A stretch of DNA of 64,000 nt from an uncultured Paracoccaceae bacterium (GCA_947499725.1 CANMPK010000007.1:1-64000); one strand, 5' to 3'. Positions 1 to 8,594 are shown, numbered from the stretch's first letter. Program-made: numbers and translations. Notes: generated by a model not told the origin, from the letters alone.

Positions 1-1
1 A

Positions 2-77
2 TGGTGCCCCCACACGGACTCGAACCGCGGACCTACTGATTACAAATCAGTTGCTCTACCAGCTGAGCTATAGGGGC
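2..77 (-). tRNA. tRNA-Thr (anticodon TGT)
   Basis: The reverse strand folds as a complete 76-nt tRNA. The acceptor stem GCCCCTA pairs with TGGGGGC, the D arm is GCTC/GAGC, and the anticodon stem ACTGA/TCAGT encloses the loop TTTGTAA, so the anticodon is TGT, which reads ACA (threonine). The T arm contains GGTTCGAGTCC and the 3' CCA is encoded. It lies about 170 bp beyond the end of repC and is transcribed in the same direction. Rhodobacteraceae usually carry few copies of each isoacceptor, so this gene may matter to the cell. Confidence 0.97.
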
Positions 78-235
78 ACTGGAGGGGGATTTAGACCAAG
101 GCGTAGGGGCGTGCAAGAGATTATTTGTCAGAAAAAGTCAGATTTCTTGAATTTCCTCACATTTCCAGTGAAAGATAAATTAATACAAAGACTTAAGCTC
201 TTTTCAGAGCCTGTTACCTCGAAATCGATGACAGA

Positions 236-251
236 GTTGACAGCCGTCAAC
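236..251. promoter_or_regulatory. parS-like centromere palindrome, copy 1 (downstream of repC)
   Basis: GTTGACAGCCGTCAAC is a 16-bp palindrome with one central mismatch and matches the other two copies in the repABC locus. It overlaps the repC stop codon. In RepABC plasmids, 16-bp palindromes of the form GTTnnCnGCnGnnAAC are the RepB (ParB) binding sites used in partition. Confidence 0.8.
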
Positions 252-1461
252 TTTGCACCGCCCTCCCCTGCCCTAGCAGCGCTTTCACCATTGGCCATGC
301 CGTGAAACCTCCCGCCTCTGCCTTTTGTGTCAAGCTGCGCAGATAGCCGCCTGGGTTTTTAATATCGCCAATGCGTTGCAACATGCAGGCCAAAGTCACC
401 GAGGCCCCTTCTGGCCCCATCGCTTTCATCGCCCCTTGCCACACATCCGCAGAAATCCCCATCATCCGGTGCAGCACATGCGCGGTTTCCACCAATTGAT
501 GATTATGCCGGATCGGCTCTTGCGCATATGGCGCCACATCAGGACAAGCTTGCAGCACCAGTTCCACAGGCACAGCCCTTGGTGTTGGACGATCCAATGC
601 TTCCTCTTTCTGTTTCTCAGCTCTTTCAGATTCAAAAGTATATTTATTTGAATTCTGTATGTGCCGCTCATTTTGGCTGTCACAGGCGCTCAATTCTTCT
701 GTTTCAACGACAGGCTCACTCGGCTTATCCACAGGCTCAGGCGTCAAAAGCCCCTCAAATCGCAGCAAGGCTTCGCTCAGCGCGTCACAGAGGCCCCTCA
801 CCTGCTCCAGGCTCAGAACACGGCGCAGGCGCTTCTGGGCGGCTGTCAGTGCTTCTTCCAGGGTCTCCCACGGGCCAGCCATCCCTTTGGCGCGCACATA
901 CTCCAGCAGCTTCCAGCAATCACGTTTCATCAGCATCGCCTCTTCACGGGCGCGCTTGATGCGTTCTGCCACTTCTTTGGCCTCATCCGCAGCCACGAAA
1001 ATCTCCGCAGTACGCGACACCAGCGGACGTAAATCAAACCCAAAGGCCCGCGCAACCGCCCCACCCTTCTGGCGCACCGCATAGCGTTTGCCATTCGGGC
1101 TATCATGACGGGCAATAAGCCCCTGCCCCACTAGTGTTCCCAGATGACGACGTAACGTGCTTTCCGGCATCCCATGGGCGCGGCTCGCTAAGGTGCGATT
1201 GGATGGGAACACTACGAGCCCCTCGCCCGTCAGCTCTTCTCCACGATGAAAACTCAGCAACGCGTTCATCACCGTCAAAGCGCCCGCGTTCAAACCAAAG
1301 GCAGCCTTTGCCTCAGTCAACGCGCGCAGGATCTCCCACTTGTTGACCGACACAATCGCTGCATCGTCTTTCGCCAAATCCGCACGCGCCTGCTGCGCAC
1401 GTTTGATCAGGCCAGCCGTCACCGGCCGCTGCCCAAAGGGCGTCGTCGTCAATACGTCCAT
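247..1461 (-). CDS. repC: Plasmid replication initiator RepC
   Basis: Replication initiator of the RepABC system, which binds and opens an origin lying inside its own gene. The N-terminal part carries the family's winged-helix DNA-binding region, with FPSNRTLASRAHGMPESTLR followed by GLIARHDSPNGKRYA. The C-terminal part is the expected variable, charged region. The ORF track starts at a TTG at 1524 inside a parS site. The ATG at 1461 gives MDVLTTTPFGQRPVTAG, the usual family N-terminus, and about 404 aa, the normal size. There is no clear Shine-Dalgarno before it, in keeping with translation controlled by leader folding and an antisense RNA. A weak GCTCT-TTTC-AGAGC hairpin at about 197-210 could end the transcript. 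Confidence 0.95.
   Translation of the reverse strand: MDVLTTTPFGQRPVTAGLIKRAQQARADLAKDDAAIVSVNKWEILRALTEAKAAFGLNAGALTVMNALLSFHRGEELTGEGLVVFPSNRTLASRAHGMPESTLRRHLGTLVGQGLIARHDSPNGKRYAVRQKGGAVARAFGFDLRPLVSRTAEIFVAADEAKEVAERIKRAREEAMLMKRDCWKLLEYVRAKGMAGPWETLEEALTAAQKRLRRVLSLEQVRGLCDALSEALLRFEGLLTPEPVDKPSEPVVETEELSACDSQNERHIQNSNKYTFESERAEKQKEEALDRPTPRAVPVELVLQACPDVAPYAQEPIRHNHQLVETAHVLHRMMGISADVWQGAMKAMGPEGASVTLACMLQRIGDIKNPGGYLRSLTQKAEAGGFTAWPMVKALLGQGRAVQS
621..662. other. AT-rich stretch within repC, candidate oriV
   Basis: A local AT-rich run (with TATATTTATTTGAATT) interrupts the otherwise GC-rich repC frame. In characterised RepABC plasmids the origin lies in an AT-rich part of repC. Assignment here rests only on that analogy and on base composition. 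Confidence 0.4.
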
Positions 1462-1509
1462 TATTTTGCCACGAGACAAAGAAATTCCGCCCGCCGGAGT
1501 CCGACGCCT

Positions 1510-1525
1510 GTTGACAGCTGTCAAC
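1510..1525. promoter_or_regulatory. parS-like centromere palindrome, copy 2 (repB-repC spacer)
   Basis: GTTGACAGCTGTCAAC is a perfect 16-bp palindrome identical to the copy upstream of repA. Its left arm contains TTGACA, which also serves as a plausible -35 box of the counter-transcribed RNA on the plus strand. RepB bound here could therefore affect antisense RNA transcription. Confidence 0.88.
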
Positions 1526-1540
1526 AGTTAGCCATAGATT
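1511..1540 (+). promoter_or_regulatory. Predicted promoter of the repABC antisense RNA
   Basis: TTGACA at 1511-1516 is a consensus -35 hexamer. It is followed after 18 bp by TAGATT at 1535-1540, a 4/6 match to the -10 box. The promoter points against repABC, towards the strong hairpin at 1561-1616, and overlaps parS copy 2. Confidence 0.55.
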
Positions 1541-1546
1541 CGGAGT

Positions 1547-1616
1547 TGCTAAACTCGAATTGAGGCCTCTCGGGTTGATCTCTGCAAAGATCATTCTGGG
1601 GGGCTTTAATTTTTTA
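1547..1616 (+). ncRNA. Counter-transcribed RNA (ctRNA) of repABC
   Basis: RepABC cassettes encode a short antisense RNA between repB and repC that represses repC and sets copy number. The 220-bp spacer here holds a plus-strand hairpin of about 18 bp. AGGCCTCTCGGGTTGATC pairs with GATCATTCTGGGGGGCTTT around the loop TCTGCAAA, and AATTTTTTAC follows as the U-tract. Several pairs are G-U, which stay paired only in the plus-strand transcript and become C-A mismatches on the other strand, so the sense of transcription is plus. The predicted start near 1547 comes from the promoter at 1511-1540. The ends are estimates. Confidence 0.65.
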
Positions 1617-1681
1617 CTCTGTCTGTTTGTGCCTCCTTAAGACTGCTCAATGTTGCGGACCCTCTGCAAAGGGCCTCTGGT

Positions 1682-2662
1682 TTATTCGCCAGACTGGTTT
1701 TTCCAGTTCTGATGAATCTCTGAGAGGTTTTTTAACAGCCAGTCATCAAAGCCGTCTGTCTCCTCTTTGAATGTCACGACCATCTTGCCGCCAGACCAGG
1801 TCACGCGGCCAAACTCTGCGCCCACTGCATCTTTCAGCGGGTGGGCCGTGGGTGTTTTCTTCGGCTTGCTTGGCGCACGGGCCGCCAGCTTTGCCTCGAT
1901 CTGCATCAGCAACGATTTGAACCGCTGATCAGAGCTTTCCTTGGGTGAAATCAGTGCAACCGCTTCTTCCGCGCCCATCTGGGTCTTCTCCAGCAGGCCA
2001 GAGAGTGCCAACCACCGATCACGTCCCACCGCGGGGGCAGGGCCGATGGCCTCAATCAACTCCACTGGGATCAGGTCTGCCACGGTCAGCATCCGGCTGA
2101 TCACGGTCTTATCCACGTGCAGCGCATCGCCAATCACCTTGCGATCATAGCCCGCATCCCGCATCTGCCGCGCAAAGTTCGCGCGTTCGATAAAGGTCAG
2201 GTCTTTACGGGCGGTGTTCTCTTGCCCCTGCGCAATCAACAGCTCGCGATCATCCAGATCACGGATTAGCGCCTTGGCTGCAATGCCCAGATCTTTCAGC
2301 GCCCGCAGACGGCGACGCCCATAGACCACTTGAAACCGCCCTGGGTTCTCAGGGTTCGGGCGCAACAGCACCGGCACCTGTTGGCCATAGTCACGGATCG
2401 ACTGCATCAGCGCCTTATGATCGGCCTCATCATGGTCCAACCGGTCCACATTGCCGGCCATATCAATCAGATCAACGTCTATGTCGCTCACAGACCGGCT
2501 TTTCAGATCTGCAATCGACTGGCTCACCGCGCCAATCGCGCCTTTCTTGTACCGCGGCGTGGCAGGTTTCGTCGCCGCAGATGGGGCAGGGGAGGGGGCT
2601 GGCGTATCAGCACCCGCCTTGGCCTCGTCCATCAGCCCTTGCAATAGGTTCTTACGCGCCAT
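1682..2662 (-). CDS. repB: Plasmid partition protein RepB (ParB family)
   Basis: Centromere-binding protein of the RepABC partition system, 326 aa. The ParB/Spo0J N-terminal nuclease-like domain (about residues 60-155) contains VPVLLRP, VVYGRRRLRAL and GQENTARKDLTFIERA. A helix-turn-helix follows at about 170-195 (IGDALHVDKTVISRMLTVA), then a C-terminal dimerisation region. Its likely targets are the three GTTGACAGCTGTCAAC-type palindromes in this locus. The start overlaps the end of repA by 11 nt, so the two genes are translationally coupled. An arginine- or cassette-specific partner with RepA is typical and sets incompatibility. Confidence 0.97.
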   Translation of the reverse strand: MARKNLLQGLMDEAKAGADTPAPSPAPSAATKPATPRYKKGAIGAVSQSIADLKSRSVSDIDVDLIDMAGNVDRLDHDEADHKALMQSIRDYGQQVPVLLRPNPENPGRFQVVYGRRRLRALKDLGIAAKALIRDLDDRELLIAQGQENTARKDLTFIERANFARQMRDAGYDRKVIGDALHVDKTVISRMLTVADLIPVELIEAIGPAPAVGRDRWLALSGLLEKTQMGAEEAVALISPKESSDQRFKSLLMQIEAKLAARAPSKPKKTPTAHPLKDAVGAEFGRVTWSGGKMVVTFKEETDGFDDWLLKNLSEIHQNWKNQSGE

Positions 2663-3842
2663 TCATCCGCCCCCATGCTTGCTGTACCAGCTCTTCAATC
2701 TCGCCATTCACCGCGTTCAGCGATTCAATCGCCCGATCATAGGTCGCCCGCGTGAATTGAGACTTTTCCACCTCATAAAGCGTCTGTTTGGTGATCCCCG
2801 CATCGGAAATCGCGGTGGATTTCAACACCGTGTGGTTCAAAACATGCTCGCCAAACATCGATCGCATGAACGAAACCATCTGGTTCTGCGGCCCATCACC
2901 GGGCTCATAGCGCGTCACCACGTAGCGCATCCAATCATACGACATATCACCCCCCGCTTCGGCCACAACGCCCAGCAGGTTGGATGTCATAAGCAAGAAC
3001 TGACACATAGACATCACGTCCAGCATCTGTGGATGCACGGTCACCAATACCGCAGTGGCGGATGACAAAGCACTCATCGTCAAGAAACCCAGCTGCGGCG
3101 GACAATCCATCACAACAACGTCGTAATCAGACTCTACTTCAGCCAAAACGTCCCCAACGCGGGTGAAAAACAACCCGCCTGTGCGGTCTGCAATGGCGCG
3201 AGGCGTCTCGTGTTCAAACTCCATCAAGTCCAGATTGCCCGGAATGATATCGAGGTTCGTGAAATAGGTGCTTTGGATAATATCGCGCACCGGCACAGGG
3301 TCTTCATAGCGGATCGCATCATACAATGTGCCGCCATCCAGCAGGTCAAACTCAGGCTGAAACCCGTGCAGCGCACTTAGCGAGGCCTGTGGATCAAGGT
3401 CCACCGCCAGCACCTTATAGCCATCCAGCGCCATTTTCTGCGCCAAATGGGCCGATGTGGTGGTCTTACCAGAGCCACCCTTAAAGTTAATCACCGTAAT
3501 CACCTGCAAATGGTCGCCGTCACGGCGCCCTGGCAGGTAAGTCCCAGGCACTTTTGCGCCCGCTTCCAGCAAAACACGCAGGGCCTGCACGTCTTCTGGG
3601 GAATAATAGCGCCGCCCACCGGCACGGATCTCAGGCTCTGGGCCTTTCCCGTCCAAATGCAGCTTCCGCAAATAGGCATCCTTTACACCCAGCAAATCCG
3701 CCGCTTCACCGGATGTGAACTTGCGCAATTCTTTGCTGGCGTTCGGAGGAAACAACTGCTCGCGATGCGCCTGCAGCCGTTCTGACAATTTCAAAGCATG
3801 CTCACCGACAAGTTGGTCGATGCGCGTTTGTGTTGGGGTCAT
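2652..3842 (-). CDS. repA: Plasmid partition ATPase RepA (ParA family)
   Basis: Walker-type ATPase that moves plasmid copies apart and represses the repABC promoter. A MerR-like DNA-recognition segment lies near residues 40-80 (KFTSGEAADLLGVKDAYLRK). The deviant Walker A is KGGSGKTTTS (about 121-130), followed by AVDLDPQASLS and VVMDCPPQLGFLT. The ORF track starts at 3932. The ATG at 3842 is preferred because GAGGGA precedes it at good distance and MTPTQTRIDQLVGEHALKLS is the family's usual beginning, giving 396 aa. It is the first gene of repA-repB-repC, transcribed leftwards. Confidence 0.97.
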   Translation of the reverse strand: MTPTQTRIDQLVGEHALKLSERLQAHREQLFPPNASKELRKFTSGEAADLLGVKDAYLRKLHLDGKGPEPEIRAGGRRYYSPEDVQALRVLLEAGAKVPGTYLPGRRDGDHLQVITVINFKGGSGKTTTSAHLAQKMALDGYKVLAVDLDPQASLSALHGFQPEFDLLDGGTLYDAIRYEDPVPVRDIIQSTYFTNLDIIPGNLDLMEFEHETPRAIADRTGGLFFTRVGDVLAEVESDYDVVVMDCPPQLGFLTMSALSSATAVLVTVHPQMLDVMSMCQFLLMTSNLLGVVAEAGGDMSYDWMRYVVTRYEPGDGPQNQMVSFMRSMFGEHVLNHTVLKSTAISDAGITKQTLYEVEKSQFTRATYDRAIESLNAVNGEIEELVQQAWGRMNGA

Positions 3843-4181
3843 AGGTCCCTCAATATACCGCTGGGCCGCTTGTGCAGCCTCTTCTACCTCTAGGCATCTA
3901 CCGTTTGTTACGGAGAAACCCGTTTTATTCACTTATTACCGTAAGTATTGGGGCAATTGAACCGAGTCGCGCAAGTCTTTTCTACATCCGGCTGTGGATA
4001 ACTTTAAGCGCGGCAAAATCAGCGGGTCTGTCAACGCTGATAATAGGCTCTAATAAGGCGAAAATCCAATAGTTATAGCCACTTGCCGCAACCATAAACG
4101 CAACCCGTAGGTTGACAGCTGTCAACCAAAGCAAGCCCTTGATTCAACGAAGATTCAGCAAAACCACGTAAAAGCCGGAAA
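3843..4181. promoter_or_regulatory. repABC upstream control region
   Basis: A 339-bp stretch without a supportable gene, between repA and the glycerate kinase gene. It holds parS copy 3 (4111-4126). A minus-strand TATAAC at 4077-4072 could be the -10 box of the repABC promoter, but no convincing -35 box was found at the right spacing. The sequence is more AT-rich than its flanks. Confidence 0.5.
4111..4126. promoter_or_regulatory. parS-like centromere palindrome, copy 3 (upstream of repA)
   Basis: GTTGACAGCTGTCAAC, perfect and extended by one further pair to GGTTGACAGCTGTCAACC. It is identical to the copy in the repB-repC spacer. Position upstream of repA is common for RepABC plasmids and fits RepA/RepB autoregulation as well as partition. 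Confidence 0.88.
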
Positions 4182-5417
4182 TCACGCCAATCGTAGGAAA
4201 ACCTGCACATCAGCCACATTTGTACCGGTCCCACCGATCATAATGTGGTCCCCAGACAGGGAAAGCGCCTGATAACTGTCGTTGTTTTCCAGCAACGCCG
4301 CCAGATCGCCCCCCGCCGCCTTAAGCCGCGCCAATGTGTCCGAATCCACCAAGCCACCCGCCGAATCTGTTGGCCCATCGCGCCCATCGGTGCCACCGGA
4401 TAAAAACACCCAGTCACCGCCCAAACGCCCCTCTGCCTCAGCCGCCACACGCAAGGCCAATTCCTGATTGCGCCCGCCAAGCCCGTCGCCAGATAATTTA
4501 ACCGTGGTCTCGCCACCAAACACCAAGGCGCAAGGCCCATCCGCTGCCTCCGCCGCCTGCAAGACAACCTTAGCTGCATCCGCCACATCACCAATCAACG
4601 CATCCGAGACAATCCGTGCCGGCACCTGCGCCGCATCCACCATGGCCGCCAGGCTCTGCCGGTTCGATCCAATCACTTGGTTCTGCGCGCGGCCCGCAAC
4701 CGCAACATCCGCGCCCGCCAAAACAGCACGCACCGCCGCTGGCAACCCATCCCAAACACCCGCGCCAATCAAAACATCCCGCGCTTCTGCCTTCGTCCCT
4801 ATCGGCGACACGGTCGGCCCCGAGGCAATCGCCCGCAAATCATCGCCAATCACATCGCTGAGCATCAGCCCAAAAACAGAGGCAGGCGCCGCATGGCGCA
4901 ACACACCGCCGCCTTTCAAATCCGAAAGCTGCTGACGCACCAGATTCATCTGCTCAATCCCCAGCCCGCTTTCCAGCAAGGCTGTGTTCACCGCAGCCTT
5001 CTCGGCCAATCCAATCCCGTCAACAGGCCGCACCATCAGCGCAGAGCCCCCGCCCGAAATCAGCGCCAACACCGTATCTTGCGCGCCCGCCTCAGCCAGC
5101 AAGGCCACAACCGCCTCACCCGCCGCCAAAGACCCTTCATCCGGCACCGGATGCGCCCCCGCCATCACCGTGGCCCCAGCCACATGGGCCATATTCTCTG
5201 GATTGGTCACCACAAGCGCCTTATGCACATCCTCAAAATGTGCCAAAGCCGCCCGCGCCATCGGAACCGAGGCCTTACCAACTGCAATAACGAACAAACG
5301 CCCAACAGGTGCAGGCACATCCCCCCGCGCCAAAGCCTCAGCAACAGCCGTCGCCGGATCCGCCCGCTTCACTGCCGCCTGAAACATCTGCAAAGCCTGC
5401 GCCCGTGCCTGATCCAT
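4182..5417 (-). CDS. Glycerate 2-kinase (TtuD/GckA, MOFRL family)
   Basis: Phosphorylates D-glycerate to 2-phosphoglycerate, feeding the serine/glyoxylate or tartrate routes into glycolysis; older annotations call the family hydroxypyruvate reductase. The N-terminal domain has VIAVGKASVPMARAAL and LVVTNPENM, with the glycine-rich LISGGGSALMVRP. The C-terminal MOFRL domain has FGGETTVKL, GLGGRNQELALR and LSGGTDGRDGPTDSAGG. The start at 5417 (MDQARAQALQMF) has AAGGA at good spacing; the longer track start lacks family similarity. This gives 411 aa, normal for the family. The preceding Nudix gene ends 55 bp upstream in the same orientation. Confidence 0.93.
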   Translation of the reverse strand: MDQARAQALQMFQAAVKRADPATAVAEALARGDVPAPVGRLFVIAVGKASVPMARAALAHFEDVHKALVVTNPENMAHVAGATVMAGAHPVPDEGSLAAGEAVVALLAEAGAQDTVLALISGGGSALMVRPVDGIGLAEKAAVNTALLESGLGIEQMNLVRQQLSDLKGGGVLRHAAPASVFGLMLSDVIGDDLRAIASGPTVSPIGTKAEARDVLIGAGVWDGLPAAVRAVLAGADVAVAGRAQNQVIGSNRQSLAAMVDAAQVPARIVSDALIGDVADAAKVVLQAAEAADGPCALVFGGETTVKLSGDGLGGRNQELALRVAAEAEGRLGGDWVFLSGGTDGRDGPTDSAGGLVDSDTLARLKAAGGDLAALLENNDSYQALSLSGDHIMIGGTGTNVADVQVFLRLA

Positions 5418-5472
5418 AAGTCCATCCTTCTTCTTGGCCCCAGTACCTTGGGGTGAACCTTGAAACGCAGTT

Positions 5473-5910
5473 TCAAGGAAAGGGGCAACGCCCCTCATCT
5501 GTCATCTCAGCCCGCAGCCGCGCCACCCGCAGCACATCCTCAGACAAGGCAAACACCCCATCCTCCATCTGCGCCAATGAAACCCAAGCCACATCCGCCG
5601 CATCATCCGCCGCCACAGCCTCACCTTCCAGATAGGAACAGCGCACAGCAGCGATCAAATACTGATAGTCCACAGCGCCGCTTAGATTACGGGCAATCAC
5701 ATCCACATTGGTCAAATAGCCATCAGCCTGTGCAATCACGCCGGTTTCCTCGCGCAATTCGCGCACCGCAGCCTCTATGGCTGTCTCGCCCAATTCCACA
5801 TGACCCCCAGGAAAGCCCCATAGCCCACGCCCGGGATCTTTCCCGCGCTGCACCAGCAGAAAGCGCGCGTCATGATACACAACCGCAATCGCGCCCAGCT
5901 TCGGGGCCAT
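5473..5910 (-). CDS. Nudix hydrolase
   Basis: Small pyrophosphohydrolase of the Nudix fold, about 145 aa. The Nudix box is complete: [20 protein letters not shown] followed by TG, with the catalytic Glu pair in REEU-type context. [20 protein letters not shown] precedes it, as in ADP-ribose and (d)NTP pyrophosphatases such as the MutT group. The exact substrate cannot be told. The ATG at 5910 gives [11 protein letters not shown]; an ATG at 5931 and a TTG at 5943 are possible alternatives and none has a clear ribosome binding site. It lies upstream of glycerate kinase, without an obvious functional tie. Confidence 0.9.
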   Translation of the reverse strand: MAPKLGAIAVVYHDARFLLVQRGKDPGRGLWGFPGGHVELGETAIEAAVRELREETGVIAQADGYLTNVDVIARNLSGAVDYQYLIAAVRCSYLEGEAVAADDAADVAWVSLAQMEDGVFALSEDVLRVARLRAEMTDEGRCPFP

Positions 5911-6046
5911 CGTTAGGGCAGGGGAGGGCATGCAAACATCCAATCAAGCTCAGTCAATCAGAGCTTACGCAATCTGGACCCACACGCCAGCCCAAAGCCG
6001 CGCAAAAGCGAATCTCTTACACCCGATCAGGCGCCAATCAGGGCTA

Positions 6047-6346
6047 TCACCCGCGTTTTTGCATCCGGAAAATCAACATTGCCGCTAAGGCAATCACCGG
6101 CACCATAAAAGCGCGATAGGTGATTTGCGCATTATACCCAACAAAGGCCAATACACTGCCGTTAAACAATAGCAGGCTCTCGTCCCGGCTCGTGCCTTCA
6201 AAGCCTTGCAGCGTATGCACGCCAACCTGCAACAAAAACAAAAGGATAGTCGCAAGCAGAAACCCCCAAACACCCCATCGCAGCGGCAACAGAAATCCAG
6301 CAATCAACGCAAGCAGTGTAACAATCATCGTCAGGGTCATGGGCAT
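6047..6346 (-). CDS. Small four-helix membrane protein of unknown function
   Basis: About 99 aa when started at the ATG at 6346 (the track's longer form uses a TTG). The sequence is mostly hydrophobic, with segments around TLTMIVTLLALIAGFLLPL, VWGFLLATILLFLLQVGV, LLLFNGSVLAFVGYNAQI and AFMVPVIALAAMLIFRM, then a basic C-terminus QKRG. This suggests three or four inner-membrane helices. I do not recognise the family. It stands alone between the Nudix gene and the divergent glpD. Confidence 0.65.
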   Translation of the reverse strand: MPMTLTMIVTLLALIAGFLLPLRWGVWGFLLATILLFLLQVGVHTLQGFEGTSRDESLLLFNGSVLAFVGYNAQITYRAFMVPVIALAAMLIFRMQKRG

Positions 6347-6482
6347 TCTCACTATGTGAAACAGTGACCCATAAGTAACCAATTTTTCTTGAGGAAAAAC
6401 AATTCTTTCACGCTCTTCAATTGGATTTGATCACTCGTTAAACCCTTCGGTAACATAGCAAGACCACAAGGCGGAGAGACCC

Positions 6483-8048
6483 ATGTCCAACACGCAAGAC
6501 AGTTTCGATCTCTTTATCATCGGCGGCGGCATCAATGGCTGCGGCATTGCACGCGATGCAGCGGGCAGGGGGCTTTCCGTTGGCTTGGCCGAGATGAACG
6601 ATCTCGCATGGGCCACCTCTTCCGCATCGACCAAACTGTTTCATGGCGGTCTGCGCTATCTCGAGTTCTTTGAATTCCGTCTGGTGAAAGAAGCCCTAAT
6701 CGAACGCGAAACGCTCTTGCGCGCCATGCCGCATATCAGCTGGCCCATGCGTTTTGTGCTGCCCTATCACAAAGACATGCGCTTTGATTCAGAAACGCCA
6801 ACGTCAAAGCTGCTCACCACCTTTATGCCGTGGATGAAGGGCCGCCGCCCGTCATGGCTGATCCGCGTGGGTCTGTTCCTGTATGATAACCTTGGCGGTC
6901 GTAAAATTCTGCCCGGTACAGAAACCCTGCGCCTTGATGGCACGGCCGAAGGCGCGCCTTTGCAGGATCGCTTTGCCAAAGCCTACGAATATTCCGATTG
7001 CTGGGTGCAAGACAGCCGCTTGGTCGTGCTGAACGCCCGCGATGCACAGGCGCGCGGTGCGCAAATCATGACCCGCACCAAAGTCACCCGCGCGGAACGG
7101 GTGAATGACCTCTGGCAGATCACCACCCAAGACACGCGCACAGGCGCTGAAACCCAAGTCACCGCCAAGATGATCGTCAACGCAGGCGGCCCTTGGGTGA
7201 TGGATGTCATCAATGGCGTCGCGGGTCTGAACACCCCTGAAAGCATCCGCCTTGTGCGCGGCTCGCATATCGTGACCAAACGTCTTTATGATCACGACAA
7301 ATGCTACTTCTTTCAAGGCGAAGACGGCCGCATCATCTTCTCTATCCCTTACGAAGAAGATTTCACCCTGATCGGCACCACCGATGCAGAACATTCAGAT
7401 GCCTCCGAGAAACCCGCCTGTTCTGAAGAAGAGCAAACCTACTTGCTGAACTTCGCCAACGGCTATTTCAAACAGCAGCTCACCGATGAAGATTTGGTCT
7501 GGACCTATTCCGGCGTGCGCCCGCTGTATGATGACGGCGCCTCCACCGCCACAGCCGCGACCCGTGAATATGTGATGCGCGTCAACTCTGATGGCGGTGC
7601 GCCCTTGCTGAATATCTTTGGCGGTAAAATCACCACCTACCGCCGCTTGGCAGAAAGCGCGCTGAAGAAAATCGGCGACTTCTTCCCAGAGATGTCCGGT
7701 GATTGGACAGCCGGCGTCCCCATGCCCGGCGGCGACTTCCCAGTGGAAGGCGTGGATGATCTGATCAACCACCTGCACCAACGTTACGACTTCTTGGGGC
7801 GTGACGTGATCAAACGCATGGTGAAATGCTACGGCACCGAAGTCTCTGCCATTCTGGGCGAGGCCAAATCGGCCAAAGACCTCGGCACCGATTTTGGCGC
7901 AGGTATTTTCGCGGCAGAACTCACTTGGGTCAAAGCAAATGAATGGGTTCAAACCGCCGAAGATTTCGTCTGGCGCCGCACAAAACTCGGCCTGCGCTTA
8001 ACTGAAAAAGAGATCGAAAAAATCGACGCGTTCCTCGCGAAAGACTGA
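6483..8048 (+). CDS. glpD: Glycerol-3-phosphate dehydrogenase (FAD, quinone-linked)
   Basis: Oxidises sn-glycerol 3-phosphate to dihydroxyacetone phosphate and passes electrons to the quinone pool at the inner membrane. The N-terminal dinucleotide fold is FIIGGGINGCGIARDAAGRG. The substrate region includes TKLFHGGLRYLE, and IGTTDAEHSD and YSGVRPLYDDG are typical of GlpD. The C-terminal DAO-C domain begins after NIFGGKITTYRRLAE. At 521 aa it is full length. GGAG precedes the ATG at 6483. It is a single-gene unit with a strong hairpin terminator 155 bp downstream. No glpF, glpK or glpR lies beside it in this window. Confidence 0.96.
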   Translation: MSNTQDSFDLFIIGGGINGCGIARDAAGRGLSVGLAEMNDLAWATSSASTKLFHGGLRYLEFFEFRLVKEALIERETLLRAMPHISWPMRFVLPYHKDMRFDSETPTSKLLTTFMPWMKGRRPSWLIRVGLFLYDNLGGRKILPGTETLRLDGTAEGAPLQDRFAKAYEYSDCWVQDSRLVVLNARDAQARGAQIMTRTKVTRAERVNDLWQITTQDTRTGAETQVTAKMIVNAGGPWVMDVINGVAGLNTPESIRLVRGSHIVTKRLYDHDKCYFFQGEDGRIIFSIPYEEDFTLIGTTDAEHSDASEKPACSEEEQTYLLNFANGYFKQQLTDEDLVWTYSGVRPLYDDGASTATAATREYVMRVNSDGGAPLLNIFGGKITTYRRLAESALKKIGDFFPEMSGDWTAGVPMPGGDFPVEGVDDLINHLHQRYDFLGRDVIKRMVKCYGTEVSAILGEAKSAKDLGTDFGAGIFAAELTWVKANEWVQTAEDFVWRRTKLGLRLTEKEIEKIDAFLAKD

Positions 8049-8203
8049 TCCAAGAATCAGAACACGAATCAAACCAAGCGTCGGCGAATCGTTGCGCAGC
8101 GATCTGCCGCGTCATTTTGCGCCATTGGATCACGTGTATTTATTGGGGCTTTCGCGGAAGTCTTGGGTTAAGACTTTGAAATGTAACGGTTTTGTAAAAC
8201 AAG

Positions 8204-8227
8204 AGGCCGCGCATATCTGCGCGGCCT
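8204..8227 (+). terminator. Hairpin terminator after glpD
   Basis: AGGCCGCGCA-TATC-TGCGCGGCCT forms a perfect 10-bp stem with a 4-nt loop, followed by a short T-containing tail (ACTCTATT). The U-tract is weak but the stem is very strong. Confidence 0.75.
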
Positions 8228-8594
8228 ACTCTATTCCAGCGTCACCCTCCAAATCCCTGATGCGCTAGAATGAAACGTATCTTTAAAAGATGGGATCACC
8301 GTTGCTTTTATCGGCAACATTGTCAATTCTCGTCTAAGAATTGGGCGAAATAAAAAACTTTGTTTCGGGTGCTCAGGAAATTTAGACGATCCGAACTAGG
8401 CCGGTCTCAATTGTACACTTCGGCCATCGAAAGGGGCGATTTGCCACCTTTCTTAAAAATAAAGCCACCGCGCGGCGCTTCGCGAGCCCATGTCAGTTTT
8501 ATGAAAGTCTTTGCCACTTTTTGCGCTTTCCTATAGGCATCCCAAGCAAGACGAGACGGCCTCAAGACCGCTTCAAACCTAGGTGAAAGAGCAT
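8228..8594. other. Intergenic region between glpD and the Kdo operon
   Basis: About 370 bp, AT-rich in its middle part, with no supportable gene. The track ORF at 8407-8601 (minus) overlaps the start of kdsD and has no recognisable features. The promoter of the Kdo operon should lie here, but I could not single out convincing -35 and -10 boxes. Confidence 0.5.

Noticed and set aside
2-77. tRNA-Thr as an integration site (att) for the RepABC element
   Set aside because: No integrase gene and no duplicate of the tRNA 3' end were noticed in the window, so integration at the tRNA is not supported by what is visible.
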